Of a stretch of 64,000 bases of DNA, positions 54,227-63,991 are shown piece after piece. The stretch is from Paraburkholderia piptadeniae. GTDB lineage: Bacteria > Pseudomonadota > Gammaproteobacteria > Burkholderiales > Burkholderiaceae. The stretch lies in assembly GCF_900007165.1 (NCBI RefSeq), contig NZ_CYGY02000024.1, forward strand, positions 301 through 64,300. The letters are read 5' to 3'. Position 1 is the stretch's first letter. Every line of letters begins with the position of its first letter. Position numbers and translations under genes: made by a program. The notes beneath the pieces were generated by a model. It saw only the letters and a list, made by a program, of their open reading frames with translations. It was not told the DNA's origin and did not search any database.

Positions 54227-55006
54227 ATGGGCAAGGTTTATCTGATCGGCGCGGGGCCTGGCGCGGCGGACCTGATCACGGTTCGCGGCGCGCGGCTGCT
54301 GGCCGTTGCCGATGTCGTGCTGCACGATGCGCTCATCGAGCCGGCGATGCTCGACTACGCGCCGAAAGCACGCAAGATCGCGGTGGGCAAGCGCTGCGGC
54401 AAGCGCTCGACGGCGCAGCACTTCATCAACAAGCAGATCGTCGATGCGGCGCGCGAGCATGGCGTCGTCGTGCGGTTGAAGGGCGGCGATCCGATGCTCT
54501 TCGGCCGCGCCGATGAAGAGATGCGCGCGCTCGAAGCAGCGGGCATCGAATACGAAATCGTGCCGGGCATCACGGCGGCGCTGGCGAGCGCGGCGTCACT
54601 GCGCCGTTCGTTGACGCTGCGTGGCGTGTCGCGCAGCGTCGCGCTGGCGACGCACAGCCGCGCGGCGGATTCCGCCGAGATTCGCGAGCAGGTGAACGCC
54701 GATTCGCTGGTGTTCTACATGGGCCGCGACAGCGCGCCCGAGATCGCGCAACAGCTAATGGACGCGGGCCGCGCGGGCTCGACGCCCGTGGCGATCGTCG
54801 AGGCATGTTCGACGCCGCGCGAGCGGACGTTGACGCTGACACTCGAAGGACTCGCGGCAGGCGATGCGCAACTGTGGCTCGATCCCGCGCAGCCTTCGCT
54901 GCTGATGATCGGCGATGCATTCGCCGAGCGCGTGCTGATGAGCGAGCCGCGCGCGGACGATTCGTCTTCGGCTGCGTCAGGCGAGCGTGCGTTGCGGGTC
55001 GCGTAG
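54227..55006 (+). CDS. cobA: Uroporphyrinogen-III C-methyltransferase
   Basis: 259 residues. GKVYLIGAGPGAADLITVRG is the SAM-binding start; DVVLHDALIEPAMLDYAP, VRLKGGDPMLFGRADEEMRA and EIVPGITAALASAASLRRSL are the tetrapyrrole methylase signatures. It makes precorrin-2, precursor of the siroheme required by CysI; hence its place at the end of the sulfate operon. The oxidase/chelatase part of CysG is not fused. Confidence 0.95.
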   Translation: MGKVYLIGAGPGAADLITVRGARLLAVADVVLHDALIEPAMLDYAPKARKIAVGKRCGKRSTAQHFINKQIVDAAREHGVVVRLKGGDPMLFGRADEEMRALEAAGIEYEIVPGITAALASAASLRRSLTLRGVSRSVALATHSRAADSAEIREQVNADSLVFYMGRDSAPEIAQQLMDAGRAGSTPVAIVEACSTPRERTLTLTLEGLAAGDAQLWLDPAQPSLLMIGDAFAERVLMSEPRADDSSSAASGERALRVA

Positions 55007-55033
55007 CGCGAGAGTTTTTGCTGGTATCTGTCT

Positions 55034-55065
55034 TCGGCCGCATTCGCGCGAGTGAATGCGGCCGA
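55034..55065 (+). terminator. Terminator after cobA
   Basis: TCGGCCGCATTC and GAATGCGGCCGA form a 12-bp stem with an 8-base loop, followed by TTGTCTTTGGG. It ends the sulfate operon 28 bases after the cobA stop. Confidence 0.85.
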
Positions 55066-55181
55066 TTGTCTTTGGGTTCGTCGCCTTGAGTTCGTCGTTA
55101 TCGGACAGTCGATCGGACACGCAAGAGCGGGCACGTGCGTTGCGATAACATTCGCTTTCGCTCTGCATTCACCACTGCCTC

Positions 55182-56075
55182 ATGTCCCATTCTTCGTTGC
55201 GTCGTGCATTGCTGATTGCGCTTGCGGCTAGTCCTGTGATGGGCGTGCGTGCGCAGCCCGCTTCGTCCGTAGCGATCAACCTGGCCGCGCATAAGCGCTT
55301 CGAGCAACTCGAAGCGCGGAGCGGCGGACGTCTCGGTGTCGCCGCGCTCAATACGGCCGATGGGGCGTACGTCGGTTATCGCGAGTCGGAGCGCTTTCCA
55401 ATGTGCAGCACGTTCAAGCTGCTGGCCGTCGCCGCGATCCTGAAGCGCAGCATCGCCGAGCGCGCTCTGCTCGACACGCACATTCGTTATGGCGAGACGG
55501 ATCTCGTCGCGAATTCGCCCGTGACTAAGCGGCACGTGAGCGAGGGCATGTCGATGGGCGACATCTGCGCCGCGGCGCTCCAGTACAGCGACAACACGGC
55601 GGCCAACCTGCTGTTGACCGCGCTGGGCGGGCCGGAAGTGTTGAACGAGTTTGCACGCTCGATCGGCGATACGTGGTTCAATCTCGTGCGACGGGAGCCG
55701 GAGCTGAATGACGCCGTGCCGGGCGACATGCGCGATACCACGACGCCGCGCGCGATGATGCACGATATGCAGAAGATCCTGCTGTCGAACGATGTGCTCG
55801 AACCGCCGCAGCGTGAAAAGCTGAAGACGTGGCTGCTGGGCAATACGACGGGCGAAAGGCGCATCCGGGCGGCCGTCCGTTCTACGGGCTGGCCCGTGGC
55901 CGACAAGACGGGGAGCGGCGATTACGGCACGGCCAATGATGTCGCCGTCGTGTATTCGCCTGCGGCCGCTTTCGTCGTCGCCGTCTATTGCACTGGACTA
56001 ACGCCGAAGGAAACGCCGCCCCAGGACGAGGTCGTCGATGAGGCTGCGCGGATCGTGTTCGACGTGATGAAGTGA
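55182..56075 (+). CDS. Class A serine beta-lactamase
   Basis: 297 residues with a signal peptide (RRALLIALAASPVMGVRAQP). Ser76-x-x-Lys79 lies in PMCSTFKL, SDN at 136-138, the omega-loop Glu172 in REPELNDA, and KTG at 242-244 in DKTGSGDYGTANDVAVV. Cys75 before the active Ser without a partner after KTG resembles Burkholderia Pen and CTX-M-type enzymes. No LysR penR-type gene is adjacent, so expression may be low or constitutive. Hydrolyses penicillins and probably cephalosporins. Confidence 0.95.
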   Translation: MSHSSLRRALLIALAASPVMGVRAQPASSVAINLAAHKRFEQLEARSGGRLGVAALNTADGAYVGYRESERFPMCSTFKLLAVAAILKRSIAERALLDTHIRYGETDLVANSPVTKRHVSEGMSMGDICAAALQYSDNTAANLLLTALGGPEVLNEFARSIGDTWFNLVRREPELNDAVPGDMRDTTTPRAMMHDMQKILLSNDVLEPPQREKLKTWLLGNTTGERRIRAAVRSTGWPVADKTGSGDYGTANDVAVVYSPAAAFVVAVYCTGLTPKETPPQDEVVDEAARIVFDVMK

Positions 56076-56106
56076 AGCGTGCTTCTTGTCCGTGGCGTAA
56101 AGCCGG

Positions 56107-56487
56107 TCAGGAAGAAGCCTGCCGCAGGCAATAACCGGCGATAGCCTCGATCACATCGGCGTCTTCGCCGACGGCAACGGAGCAGCGGATCTCGACATTG
56201 GGGTTGGCCGCTCGGCACTGATCGAGGATAAGCGGCAAGTCGCGCCGGATATGTCCGCCTTGGCCGAAGAACACAGGCACGACGGTCACGACGGACGCCC
56301 CTGCGGCCGCCTGATCGGCGACGGCGGAAGGCAGATCAGGCGTCATCAGTTCGAGGAACGCGAGCGACACGGGCCCTGCATCGGCGCCGCGCAACTCGCG
56401 CAAGCGGGTAGCAAGACGCTCGAACGGCTCGGCCCAGCGCGCGTCACGCGCGCCATGCGCAAACAGCACAATGCCATGCGATCCCAT
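56107..56487 (-). CDS. CbiX/SirB-type sirohydrochlorin chelatase, single domain
   Basis: 126 residues from ATG 56487. GIVLFAHGARDARWAEPFER carries the catalytic His, and VTVVPVFFGQGGHIRRDLPL the second His. This short form is typical of CbiX-S, which inserts Fe or Co into sirohydrochlorin as a dimer. It complements cobA of the nearby sulfate operon in siroheme synthesis, though an oxidase is not seen. It is on the opposite strand from the beta-lactamase gene. Confidence 0.88.
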   Translation of the reverse strand: MGSHGIVLFAHGARDARWAEPFERLATRLRELRGADAGPVSLAFLELMTPDLPSAVADQAAAGASVVTVVPVFFGQGGHIRRDLPLILDQCRAANPNVEIRCSVAVGEDADVIEAIAGYCLRQASS

Positions 56488-56509
56488 AGCCGGAGCGTCC
56501 CGTAAAAAA

Positions 56510-57658
56510 CTAATGCCGGTCGACCCACTTGAGCCCCACGAGCCCAAGCACGAGGTACAACAGCGCCGGCGTCGCGGCCGTCAACGGCGCCGGCCAGGTG
56601 TTCAGATTACCGATGTGCGAGAACAGTGTGTTGAAGAGCTGAAAGCTCATCCCCAGCATGATCCCGCCGAACACCTTCACGCCCACCACGCCTGCACGCG
56701 TGTGCAAGTAGGCGAACGGCAACGACAGCACCAGCATCACGAACACCGCGAACGGATACAGCAGCTTGCGCCACAACGCGATCTCGTACCGTTGCGTGTC
56801 CTGATGGTTCTCGGTCAGGTGCTGGATGTAGCGGAACAGATTGAACATCGACATCCGCTCCGGCGCGACCAGCAGCACCGACAGAATCTGCGGCGTCAGT
56901 TCCGAGCGCAACGAGTATTCGGGCAGCGTCACCTGCTTCGCGCGATATACCGGGTTCAGTGCGTCGGCGGGCTTGCCCGCGTCGGGCGCGACGTCGATCA
57001 GTTGCGTATCGGTGACGTCCGTCAGCGCCCAATGTCCGGGCGGCTGATACTTGCCCGACTTCGCGATGCGCACGTTCGACAGACGGAACTTCGAATCGAA
57101 CTCGTAGATGCGCACGTTCGTGATCGTCGCGTCGGGCTGCAACTGGCCGACGTTCACGAAGCGCGTTACCTGTTCGCCGTCGGCGCGCGCCGTCAGCGTG
57201 TCTTTCACCCAGACGCCCGACTCGAAGTTGCTCGACACCGACGAGCCCAATGCCTCCAGACGCACGCGCTCGGATAACTGGTCCGTGTACGGGCCGACCA
57301 CTTCGCCGATGAGGTACGTGAGAATCACGAGCGGAATGCCGATCTTCAGCAGCGAGCGCAGCGCCTGGTTCGTCGCGAGGCCGGACACGCGGAAGATCGT
57401 GTACTCGGAATTGGCCGCCATCTGCGCGAACACATAGATCGCGCTGATCAACGCGGCGACGGGAATGATTTCGTAGAAGCGCGACGGCGTCTGCAACGCG
57501 ACGCGCAGCACCGCATACTGGAACTTGTAGTTGCCGTGGCCGACCGAGTTCAGTTCGTTGATCAGGTCGAAGAAGAAGAACAGACCGGAAAACGCGAACA
57601 GGATGAAGATGAACGTGAGATAGACCTGCCGCGCGAAGTACTTTTCATAGATGCGCAT
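56510..57658 (-). CDS. lptG: LPS export ABC transporter permease LptG
   Basis: 382 residues with six membrane helices in two groups separated by a large periplasmic beta-jellyroll. MRIYEKYFARQVYLTFIFIL is the typical start, and ALISAIYVFAQMAANSEYTI, FRVSGLATNQALRSLLKIGI the coupling region. It forms the LptB2FG complex that extracts LPS from the inner membrane. Follows lptF by 3 bases. Confidence 0.95.
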   Translation of the reverse strand: MRIYEKYFARQVYLTFIFILFAFSGLFFFFDLINELNSVGHGNYKFQYAVLRVALQTPSRFYEIIPVAALISAIYVFAQMAANSEYTIFRVSGLATNQALRSLLKIGIPLVILTYLIGEVVGPYTDQLSERVRLEALGSSVSSNFESGVWVKDTLTARADGEQVTRFVNVGQLQPDATITNVRIYEFDSKFRLSNVRIAKSGKYQPPGHWALTDVTDTQLIDVAPDAGKPADALNPVYRAKQVTLPEYSLRSELTPQILSVLLVAPERMSMFNLFRYIQHLTENHQDTQRYEIALWRKLLYPFAVFVMLVLSLPFAYLHTRAGVVGVKVFGGIMLGMSFQLFNTLFSHIGNLNTWPAPLTAATPALLYLVLGLVGLKWVDRH

Positions 57659-57661
57659 CGG

Positions 57662-58762
57662 TCACGCTCCCTGCGCCGTGCGGCCGAACATCGCCCGCGT
57701 GAACAACGGCCGGTTGCGCACCCGCAGCCAGAAGATGAACGCGACGACCAGCGCGACGACGATATGCAGGCCCACGAGGCCCACGCCGAACGACATCTTG
57801 CCCTGCTCGATCCACGACTGCACGACGTTCAGCAGATTCGAATACGTCAGATAGATCAGCACGGCCATCACGAGATTGATCGTGCGGCTGCGGCGCGGAT
57901 TCTGGTGTGCAAGCGGAATGGCGAGCAGCATCAGGTTGATCGCGATCAGCGGCAGCCCCGCGCGCCACGCGAATTCGGCGAGATTCTGGCGCGTCGGATC
58001 GCGGAACAGGTCAAGTGTGGGCGTGCCCGTCGTGGTCGGCGTGTTCACGACAGGCTGGCTCTGGATCTTCACGCCGTATCGCTCGAACTCCATGATGCGG
58101 AAGTCGGGATGTCCCGGCTCGCCGTCGTAGCGGCGGCCGTTTTCGAGCACGACGAAGCGGTCGCCGTTCTTGTGCGTTTCCGTGTGGCCGTTCTTCGATA
58201 CGACCACGTTCACCTTGCCGTTCTCCGTGCTCGTGACGAACACGTTCTCGACGTGGCCCTGATCCGGCGACATCTTCTCGATGAAGAACACACGGTGGCT
58301 CGTAGCCGATTCGCGGAACTGGCCCGGCGCGAGCAGCGAGACTTCGTCGCGCTGCTGGAAGCGCGCGCGGATCAGCTTGCTCTGCTGGTTCGACCACGGC
58401 CAGCCGACGAACACGAAGAATGCAATCAGAATGATGATGGGCGTCGCGAACAGTCCGACCGGCTTGATGAAGCGCGTGAGGCTCACGCCCGACGCGAGCC
58501 ACACGACCATTTCGGAATCCTTGTACCAGCGCGTGAGCACGAACAGGATCGACACGAACAGCGTCGCGACCAGCATGATCGCGAGATAGCCGATGACCGT
58601 GAGGCCGATCAGCACGAGCACGTCGCGCGGATCGATTTCACCCGATGCGGCGAAGCCGACGATGCGGATCATCATCGTCGTCAGAACCAGCGTGAGCAGG
58701 ACCATGAACACGGCACCAGCCGTGTACGCCAGTTCGCGCTGGAGGGAGCGTTCAAAAATCAT
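57662..58762 (-). CDS. lptF: LPS export ABC transporter permease LptF
   Basis: 366 residues. [20 protein letters not shown] is the usual start; [20 protein letters not shown] and [20 protein letters not shown] form the coupling helices, and a periplasmic jellyroll follows. It pairs with LptG in LPS transport. First gene of the lptFG operon, divergent from pepA across 137 bases. Confidence 0.95.
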   Translation of the reverse strand: MIFERSLQRELAYTAGAVFMVLLTLVLTTMMIRIVGFAASGEIDPRDVLVLIGLTVIGYLAIMLVATLFVSILFVLTRWYKDSEMVVWLASGVSLTRFIKPVGLFATPIIILIAFFVFVGWPWSNQQSKLIRARFQQRDEVSLLAPGQFRESATSHRVFFIEKMSPDQGHVENVFVTSTENGKVNVVVSKNGHTETHKNGDRFVVLENGRRYDGEPGHPDFRIMEFERYGVKIQSQPVVNTPTTTGTPTLDLFRDPTRQNLAEFAWRAGLPLIAINLMLLAIPLAHQNPRRSRTINLVMAVLIYLTYSNLLNVVQSWIEQGKMSFGVGLVGLHIVVALVVAFIFWLRVRNRPLFTRAMFGRTAQGA

Positions 58763-58899
58763 GGTTGATGAGGAGAGGGCGCGCCACGGTGGACGGCGGG
58801 GTTGGGCCCCATCACGCCTTCCGTGCAGCCGCCGCGGGAAAAATAGCGGATAATTGCGGCTTTCATCCTAAGCCCAGATTTTATCCGAGGACAAGCGCG

Positions 58900-60411
58900 A
58901 TGGACTTTAGCATAAAAGCCTGTGATTGGAGCAAAGGCTCGACCAACGGATTCCTTACCGGGAAATCGGATTGCGTCGTGATCGGAGTGTTCGAGTCGCA
59001 GACGCTGTCGGGCGCAGCGCTGGAAATCGACGCGGCCACCAAGGGGCTGCTCACGCGCATCGTCAAGGCCGGCGACATGGACGGCAAGATCGGCAGCACG
59101 GTGTTCCTGCATGAAGTGCAGGGCATCGGCGCGTCGCGCGTGCTGCTGGTCGGCCTCGGCAAGCAGGATGCCTTCACGCAGAAAGCCTACGGCGACGCCG
59201 TGCGCGCGGCATGGCGCGCAATCCTCGGCACCAAGGTTGCGCAGGTCACGTTCACGCTGGCCCAGGCGCCCGTCAAGGAGCGCTCGTCGGATTGGGCGGT
59301 GCGCGCCGCGATCGTCGCGCTGCGCGAGCTGACCTACAAGTTCACGCAGATGAAGAGCAAACCGGACAACGGCTCGCGCGCGCTCAAGCGCATCGTGTTC
59401 AGCGTCGACGGCGCCGATGAAAAGCTCGCGAAGGTCGCCGCAAAGCAGGGCGTCGCGCTCGCGAACGGCATGGACCTGACGAAGGATCTCGGCAACCTGC
59501 CGGGCAACGTCTGCACGCCGACCTATCTGGCGAACGCCGCGAAGAAGCTCGCGAAAGACTGGAAGCTGAAGGTCGAGGTGCTCGGCCAGAAACAGCTCGA
59601 AGCGCTGAAGATGGGCTCGCTCCTGTCGGTCACGAAAGGCTCCATCGAGCCGGCGCAATTCATCGTCCTTCAGTATCAGGGCGGCTCCGCGAAGGTTGCG
59701 CCCGTCGTGCTGGTCGGCAAGGGCATCACGTTCGACACGGGCGGCATCTCGCTGAAACCCGGCGACAGCATGGACGAGATGAAGTACGACATGTGCGGCG
59801 CGGGCTCGGTGCTCGGCACGCTGCGCGCCGTCGCCGAAATGGGCCTGAAGCTGAACGTCGTCGGCATCATTCCGACCTGCGAGAACATGCCCGCAGGCAA
59901 CGCGACGAAGCCGGGCGACATCGTCACCAGCATGAAGGGGCTGACGATCGAAGTGCTGAACACGGATGCCGAAGGGCGTCTGATCCTGTGCGACGCGCTC
60001 ACTTACGCGGAGCGTTTCAAGCCTGCCGCCGTGATCGACATCGCGACGCTGACGGGCGCGTGCATCATCGCGCTCGGCCATCACAACAGCGGCCTCTTCT
60101 CGAAGGACGACGTGCTGGCGGGCGAACTGCTCGATGCGTCGAAGGAAGCGGGCGATCCGGCATGGCGTCTGCCCCTCGACGACGAATACCAGGAACAGTT
60201 GAAGTCGAATTTCGCGGATATCGCCAACATCGGCGGACGTCCGGCGGGCAGCGTGACGGCGGCGTGCTTCCTGTCGCGCTTCACGGACGCGTATCCGTGG
60301 GCTCACCTCGACATCGCGGGCACCGCATGGAAGAGCGGCGCGGCGAAGGGCGCGACGGGCCGTCCCGTGCCGCTGCTGTCGCAATTCCTGATCGACCGCG
60401 CCGCACAATGA
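58900..60411 (+). CDS. pepA: Leucyl aminopeptidase (M17)
   Basis: 503 residues from ATG 58900 with GAGGA 8 bases upstream. The catalytic core carries [40 protein letters not shown], and the family signature [10 protein letters not shown], which supply two-zinc ligands. It removes N-terminal residues from peptides; in some bacteria it also helps Xer site-specific recombination. It lies 46 bases before holC. Confidence 0.96.
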   Translation: MDFSIKACDWSKGSTNGFLTGKSDCVVIGVFESQTLSGAALEIDAATKGLLTRIVKAGDMDGKIGSTVFLHEVQGIGASRVLLVGLGKQDAFTQKAYGDAVRAAWRAILGTKVAQVTFTLAQAPVKERSSDWAVRAAIVALRELTYKFTQMKSKPDNGSRALKRIVFSVDGADEKLAKVAAKQGVALANGMDLTKDLGNLPGNVCTPTYLANAAKKLAKDWKLKVEVLGQKQLEALKMGSLLSVTKGSIEPAQFIVLQYQGGSAKVAPVVLVGKGITFDTGGISLKPGDSMDEMKYDMCGAGSVLGTLRAVAEMGLKLNVVGIIPTCENMPAGNATKPGDIVTSMKGLTIEVLNTDAEGRLILCDALTYAERFKPAAVIDIATLTGACIIALGHHNSGLFSKDDVLAGELLDASKEAGDPAWRLPLDDEYQEQLKSNFADIANIGGRPAGSVTAACFLSRFTDAYPWAHLDIAGTAWKSGAAKGATGRPVPLLSQFLIDRAAQ

Positions 60412-60457
60412 CGCATCGCAGTCCCCGCGCGCACGAAGCATTGAAGCAGGCTCGCCG

Positions 60458-60874
60458 ATGACCCGCATCGACTTCCATTCGAACGTCGGCGATTCGCTGC
60501 TCTATGCGTGCCGTCTCGTGCGCAAGGCGTATCAAGCCGGCCAGCCGCTGATCGTGCTGGCCGAGCCGCCGCGGCTGCGCGCGTTCGACGAGCAGCTCTG
60601 GACTTTCTCTCCGCTCGACTTCGTGCCGCATTGCATGGCGGCGAGTCCGCTCGCGGCGCAAACGCCCGTCGTGCTCACGTCGTCGCTCGACGATGTACCC
60701 CATCATCAGATACTGTTGAACCTGAGCGCGACGGTGCCGACGCAGTTCGCGCGCTTCGAACGCCTGCTGGAAATCGTCGGCAACGAGCCCGACGAACTGG
60801 CCGCGGGCCGGGAGCGCTACCGCTTCTATCGCGATCGCGGCTATGCTCTAAACAACTACAAGCAGGGCGCCTGA
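60458..60874 (+). CDS. holC: DNA polymerase III chi subunit
   Basis: A 138-residue protein matching HolC: MTRIDFHSNVGDSLLYACRL, VRKAYQAGQPLIVLAEPPRL and LWTFSPLDFVPHCMAASPLA. It links SSB to the clamp loader. pepA-holC adjacency is common in proteobacteria and supports the call. Confidence 0.95.
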   Translation: MTRIDFHSNVGDSLLYACRLVRKAYQAGQPLIVLAEPPRLRAFDEQLWTFSPLDFVPHCMAASPLAAQTPVVLTSSLDDVPHHQILLNLSATVPTQFARFERLLEIVGNEPDELAAGRERYRFYRDRGYALNNYKQGA

Positions 60875-60952
60875 CGGTTCATGTCCGCTCGATGCGCAGT
60901 CTTGTCCGATTCGCGCGGAACCGCATCGTCCGATCTTTAAAGGGAGGCTTTC

Positions 60953-61729
60953 GTGTCCCAATCTTCTGACTCTTCCGATCAAGACATTCCCGTTCTGACC
61001 GATGTGATGGTCACGGGCCACGATCCCCATGCGAAGACGAAGCGCTCGAAGCGGCATGGGCATGGCCACGATACTTCGCATGCGCAGCGGCATGAAGCGG
61101 CGCAAGGCGACGACGCGCATCGAGAAGCGCATGAAGAGGCACATGAAGGTGCGCATGAAGATGCACATGAAGCGGCACATGAAGCGCCTCGCGAACGCGC
61201 TCACGAGCCGACCGCGCAAGAAGACGATGTGCCCGTGCTCGATTCCGTGTACGAACCCGCGCTTGACGATCTGCCGGGCGAGCCGGCGATGCATCCCGAA
61301 CTCGAAGGAATGACGGCGCATGCGCAGCAAGCCGCGCACGACGAAGCGCTTGCGCCCGCGCGCGAGCCCGCGCAGTTCGTGCCGGGCGAAGCGGAGTTCA
61401 CATCGGGATCAGCGGCTGAACGCTATGTCGCGCCGCCCGACCTCAGCGCAGCGCACACGCCGACCGAGCGCATCGACGCACCTGCCGACACGCCCGAATA
61501 CGATGCGGACGTGCTGGCCGAACGCTTGCGCGCACGCTTCGCGACCTATCTGAAAGGCGAGGGGCGCAACCTGATCGAAGCGCGTTGCCGCGACGCGTTT
61601 CAGGATCACACGACGTGGCTCGTCAACCAGATCACGCGCGAAGTGGCGCTCGCGCTCGAAACGGAAATGCTGAGGTGGGTGCGCGAAGCGATCCGCGAAG
61701 AACTCGGCAACAGCGCGGACGGCAAGTAA
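60953..61729 (+). CDS. DUF2486 protein with AHE tetrapeptide repeats
   Basis: 258 residues from GTG 60953, with AAAGGGAGG upstream. SDSSDQDIPVLTDVMVTGHD and later EDDVPVLDSVYEPALDDLPG are the two DUF2486 motifs; the helical tail LRARFATYLKGEGRNLIEAR to the end is also conserved. Between them, residues 55-78 are six AHEx tetrapeptides, then more His/Glu-rich sequence. Restricted to Burkholderiaceae; function unknown. The His/Glu tract could bind metal. Confidence 0.9.
   Translation: MSQSSDSSDQDIPVLTDVMVTGHDPHAKTKRSKRHGHGHDTSHAQRHEAAQGDDAHREAHEEAHEGAHEDAHEAAHEAPRERAHEPTAQEDDVPVLDSVYEPALDDLPGEPAMHPELEGMTAHAQQAAHDEALAPAREPAQFVPGEAEFTSGSAAERYVAPPDLSAAHTPTERIDAPADTPEYDADVLAERLRARFATYLKGEGRNLIEARCRDAFQDHTTWLVNQITREVALALETEMLRWVREAIREELGNSADGK
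61115..61186 (+). repeat. Coding 12-bp tandem repeat in the DUF2486 gene
   Basis: Six units of 12 bases (consensus GCRCATGAAGNN) encode AHEx tetrapeptides in frame. The unit length is a multiple of three, so slippage would change repeat number without shifting the frame. Likely variable among strains. Confidence 0.85.
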
Positions 61730-61797
61730 GCGGCATTTGACGTTTTAATCCGCGCGTCGATGGTGCGCAACCGCAAGGCCGTACCCGGCGCCGTGCG

Positions 61798-62124
61798 TTA
61801 TTTGAGCGTCATGATCCAGCTTGCGAGCGACGCCGCTTCGTCGGGCGTGACCTGCGTGTTCGCGGGCATCGGCACGGTGCCCCAAACGCCCGCGCTGCCT
61901 TCGACGATCTTGCGTGCGAGGTAATGCGACGCATCGCTGCGCGACGCGTACCGGGCGGCGACATCGTGCAGCGCCGGTCCCATGAACTGCCGCGTCACCG
62001 AATGGCAGCTCATGCAGTTCTCCTTCTGTGCGAGCGCGAGGCCTGTGGCCGATTCCGCGCGCGCCGCGCCGGCGAGCGCCAAAGCGCCTGCCAGCAAGAC
62101 TGCCGCATACGACTTCGATTTCAT
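61798..62124 (-). CDS. Small class I cytochrome c
   Basis: 108 residues from ATG 62124. A signal peptide (AAVLLAGALALAGAARA) precedes ENCMSCHSVTRQ with the heme-binding CMSCH at 37-41; the axial Met is in GTVPMPANTQ. It matches cytochrome c551/c552-type electron carriers in the periplasm. It stands downstream of the ilvD terminator with its own start. Confidence 0.92.
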   Translation of the reverse strand: MKSKSYAAVLLAGALALAGAARAESATGLALAQKENCMSCHSVTRQFMGPALHDVAARYASRSDASHYLARKIVEGSAGVWGTVPMPANTQVTPDEAASLASWIMTLK

Positions 62125-62178
62125 TATGGTCTCCGCCCGCGACTGGGCCCGGCCTGTGGTGGACGCATTATAAAAGCA

Positions 62179-62208
62179 AAGGGGCACACGGCGATCCGTG
62201 TGCCCCTT
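62179..62208 (-). terminator. Terminator after ilvD
   Basis: AAGGGGCACACGG and CCGTGTGCCCCTT form a perfect 13-bp stem with a 4-base loop. On the minus strand it is followed by TGCTTTTATAAT. It ends the ilvD transcript about 110 bases past the stop and precedes the cytochrome gene; the TATAAT just after it may be the -10 box of that gene. Confidence 0.85.
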
Positions 62209-62317
62209 CGTTCATCGAAGTATCGCGTTGCCTTCGTTCACAGCGATCCAGCGTTGCTGCGTTGCGTCAGCGAAGGCGGCGCTTGCGGCGTCAGTGACGC
62301 GAGCGCCGCTGGCCGCG

Positions 62318-63991
62318 TCAACCCGTGACGGCGCCCTTGTTCGCCGGCTTCGCGAGCGCCGCGAACTTGGCCAGCACGCCACGCGTGTAGCGCGGCGCGG
62401 GCTGCTTCCATGCTGCGCGGCGGCGAGCGAGTTCCGCATCGTCGACGTTCAGTTGCAGCAGCAGCTTGTGCGCGTCGATCGTGATCGAGTCGCCTTCCTG
62501 CACGAGCGCGATCGTGCCGCCGACGAATGCTTCCGGCGCGACGTGACCCACGACCATGCCCCACGTGCCGCCCGAGAAGCGGCCATCGGTGATGAGGCCG
62601 ACGGATTCGCCCAGACCCTTGCCGATGATCGCCGAAGTCGGCGCGAGCATTTCCGGCATGCCCGGACCGCCCTGCGGGCCGAGATAGCGCAGCACGACGA
62701 CGTCGCCGGCCTTGATCTTGTCGGCGAGGATCGCTTCCATCGCGCTCTGCTCGTCGTCGAACACGCGCGCCGGGCCCGTGATGACGGGGTTCTTCAGGCC
62801 GGTGATCTTCGCGACGGCGCCGTCTTCCGCGAGGTTGCCCTTCAGGATCGCGAGGTGGCCTTCGCTGTAGAGCGCCTTGTCGATCGGGTAGATCACGTTC
62901 TGGTCCGCGCGCGGCTTGCTTGGCACGTCCTTCAGTTCTTCGGCGATCGTCTTGCCCGTGATCGTCATGCAGTCGCCGTGCAGCAGGCCCGCGTCGAGCA
63001 GGAGCTTCAGCACTTGCGGGATGCCGCCTGCCTTGTGCAGATCGGTCGCGACGTACTTGCCCGACGGCTTCAGGTCGCAGATCACAGGCACTTTCTTGCG
63101 CATGCGCTCGAAGTCTTCGATCGTCCAGTCGACTTCCGCGGCGTGCGCAATCGCGAGGTAGTGCAGCACGGCGTTGGTCGAGCCGCCCGTCGCCATGATC
63201 AGCGCGACCGCGTTTTCGATCGACTTCTTCGTGATGATGTCGCGCGGCTTGAGGTCCTTCTTGACGGCTTCGACGAGCACGCGCGCCGATTCGGCCGCCG
63301 AATCCACTTTCTCCTGATCCGGGTTCGCCATCGTCGACGAGTACAGCAGCGACATGCCGAGCGCCTCGAACGACGAGCTCATCGTGTTCGCCGTGTACAT
63401 GCCGCCGCACGAGCCCGTGGTCGGGCACGCGTTCTTTTCGACCCCTTCGAAATCTTCCTGCGACATGCGGCCCGCCGTGAATTCGCCGACGGCTTCGAAC
63501 GACGACACGATGGTCAGGTCGGTGCCCTTCCAGTTGCCCGGCCTGATCGTCCCACCGTAAACGTAGATGCCGGGGACGTTCATGCGCGCGAGGCCGATCA
63601 TGCCGCCCGGCATGTTCTTGTCGCAGCCGCCGATCACGACCACGCCGTCCATCCACTGACCCTGCACGCAGGTCTCGATACAGTCGGCGATCACTTCACG
63701 CGAGACGAGCGAGTACTTCATGCCTTCCGTGCCCATCGACATGCCGTCCGAAATGGTCGGCGTGCCGAAGGTCTGCGGGTTCGCGTCGGAGCGCCTGACG
63801 GCCTCGACGGCGGCATCCGTGAGGCGTTGCAGGCCGGCGTTGCACGGCGTGATCGTCGAGTGGCCGTTGGCGACGCCGATCATCGGCTTGTCGAAGTCGT
63901 CCTTCTGATAGCCGAGTGCGTAATACATCGAACGGTTCGGCGAACGCGCGACGCCTTGCGTGATGTTCTTCGAACGACGGTTGTACGGCAT
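62318..63991 (-). CDS. ilvD: Dihydroxy-acid dehydratase
   Basis: 557 residues, complete, starting 9 bases inside the window end. The [2Fe-2S] ligands are Cys50 ([10 protein letters not shown]), Cys123 (GGCDKNMPG) and Cys195 ([10 protein letters not shown]). The three-Cys pattern and short length mark the 2Fe-2S IlvD/EDD branch seen in Burkholderiaceae. It makes the keto acids for valine and isoleucine. Its upstream promoter lies beyond the window. Confidence 0.96.
   Translation of the reverse strand: MPYNRRSKNITQGVARSPNRSMYYALGYQKDDFDKPMIGVANGHSTITPCNAGLQRLTDAAVEAVRRSDANPQTFGTPTISDGMSMGTEGMKYSLVSREVIADCIETCVQGQWMDGVVVIGGCDKNMPGGMIGLARMNVPGIYVYGGTIRPGNWKGTDLTIVSSFEAVGEFTAGRMSQEDFEGVEKNACPTTGSCGGMYTANTMSSSFEALGMSLLYSSTMANPDQEKVDSAAESARVLVEAVKKDLKPRDIITKKSIENAVALIMATGGSTNAVLHYLAIAHAAEVDWTIEDFERMRKKVPVICDLKPSGKYVATDLHKAGGIPQVLKLLLDAGLLHGDCMTITGKTIAEELKDVPSKPRADQNVIYPIDKALYSEGHLAILKGNLAEDGAVAKITGLKNPVITGPARVFDDEQSAMEAILADKIKAGDVVVLRYLGPQGGPGMPEMLAPTSAIIGKGLGESVGLITDGRFSGGTWGMVVGHVAPEAFVGGTIALVQEGDSITIDAHKLLLQLNVDDAELARRRAAWKQPAPRYTRGVLAKFAALAKPANKGAVTG

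Noticed and set aside
61115..61186. CRISPR or non-coding minisatellite
   Set aside because: Units are contiguous without spacers and lie in frame in a convincing gene.
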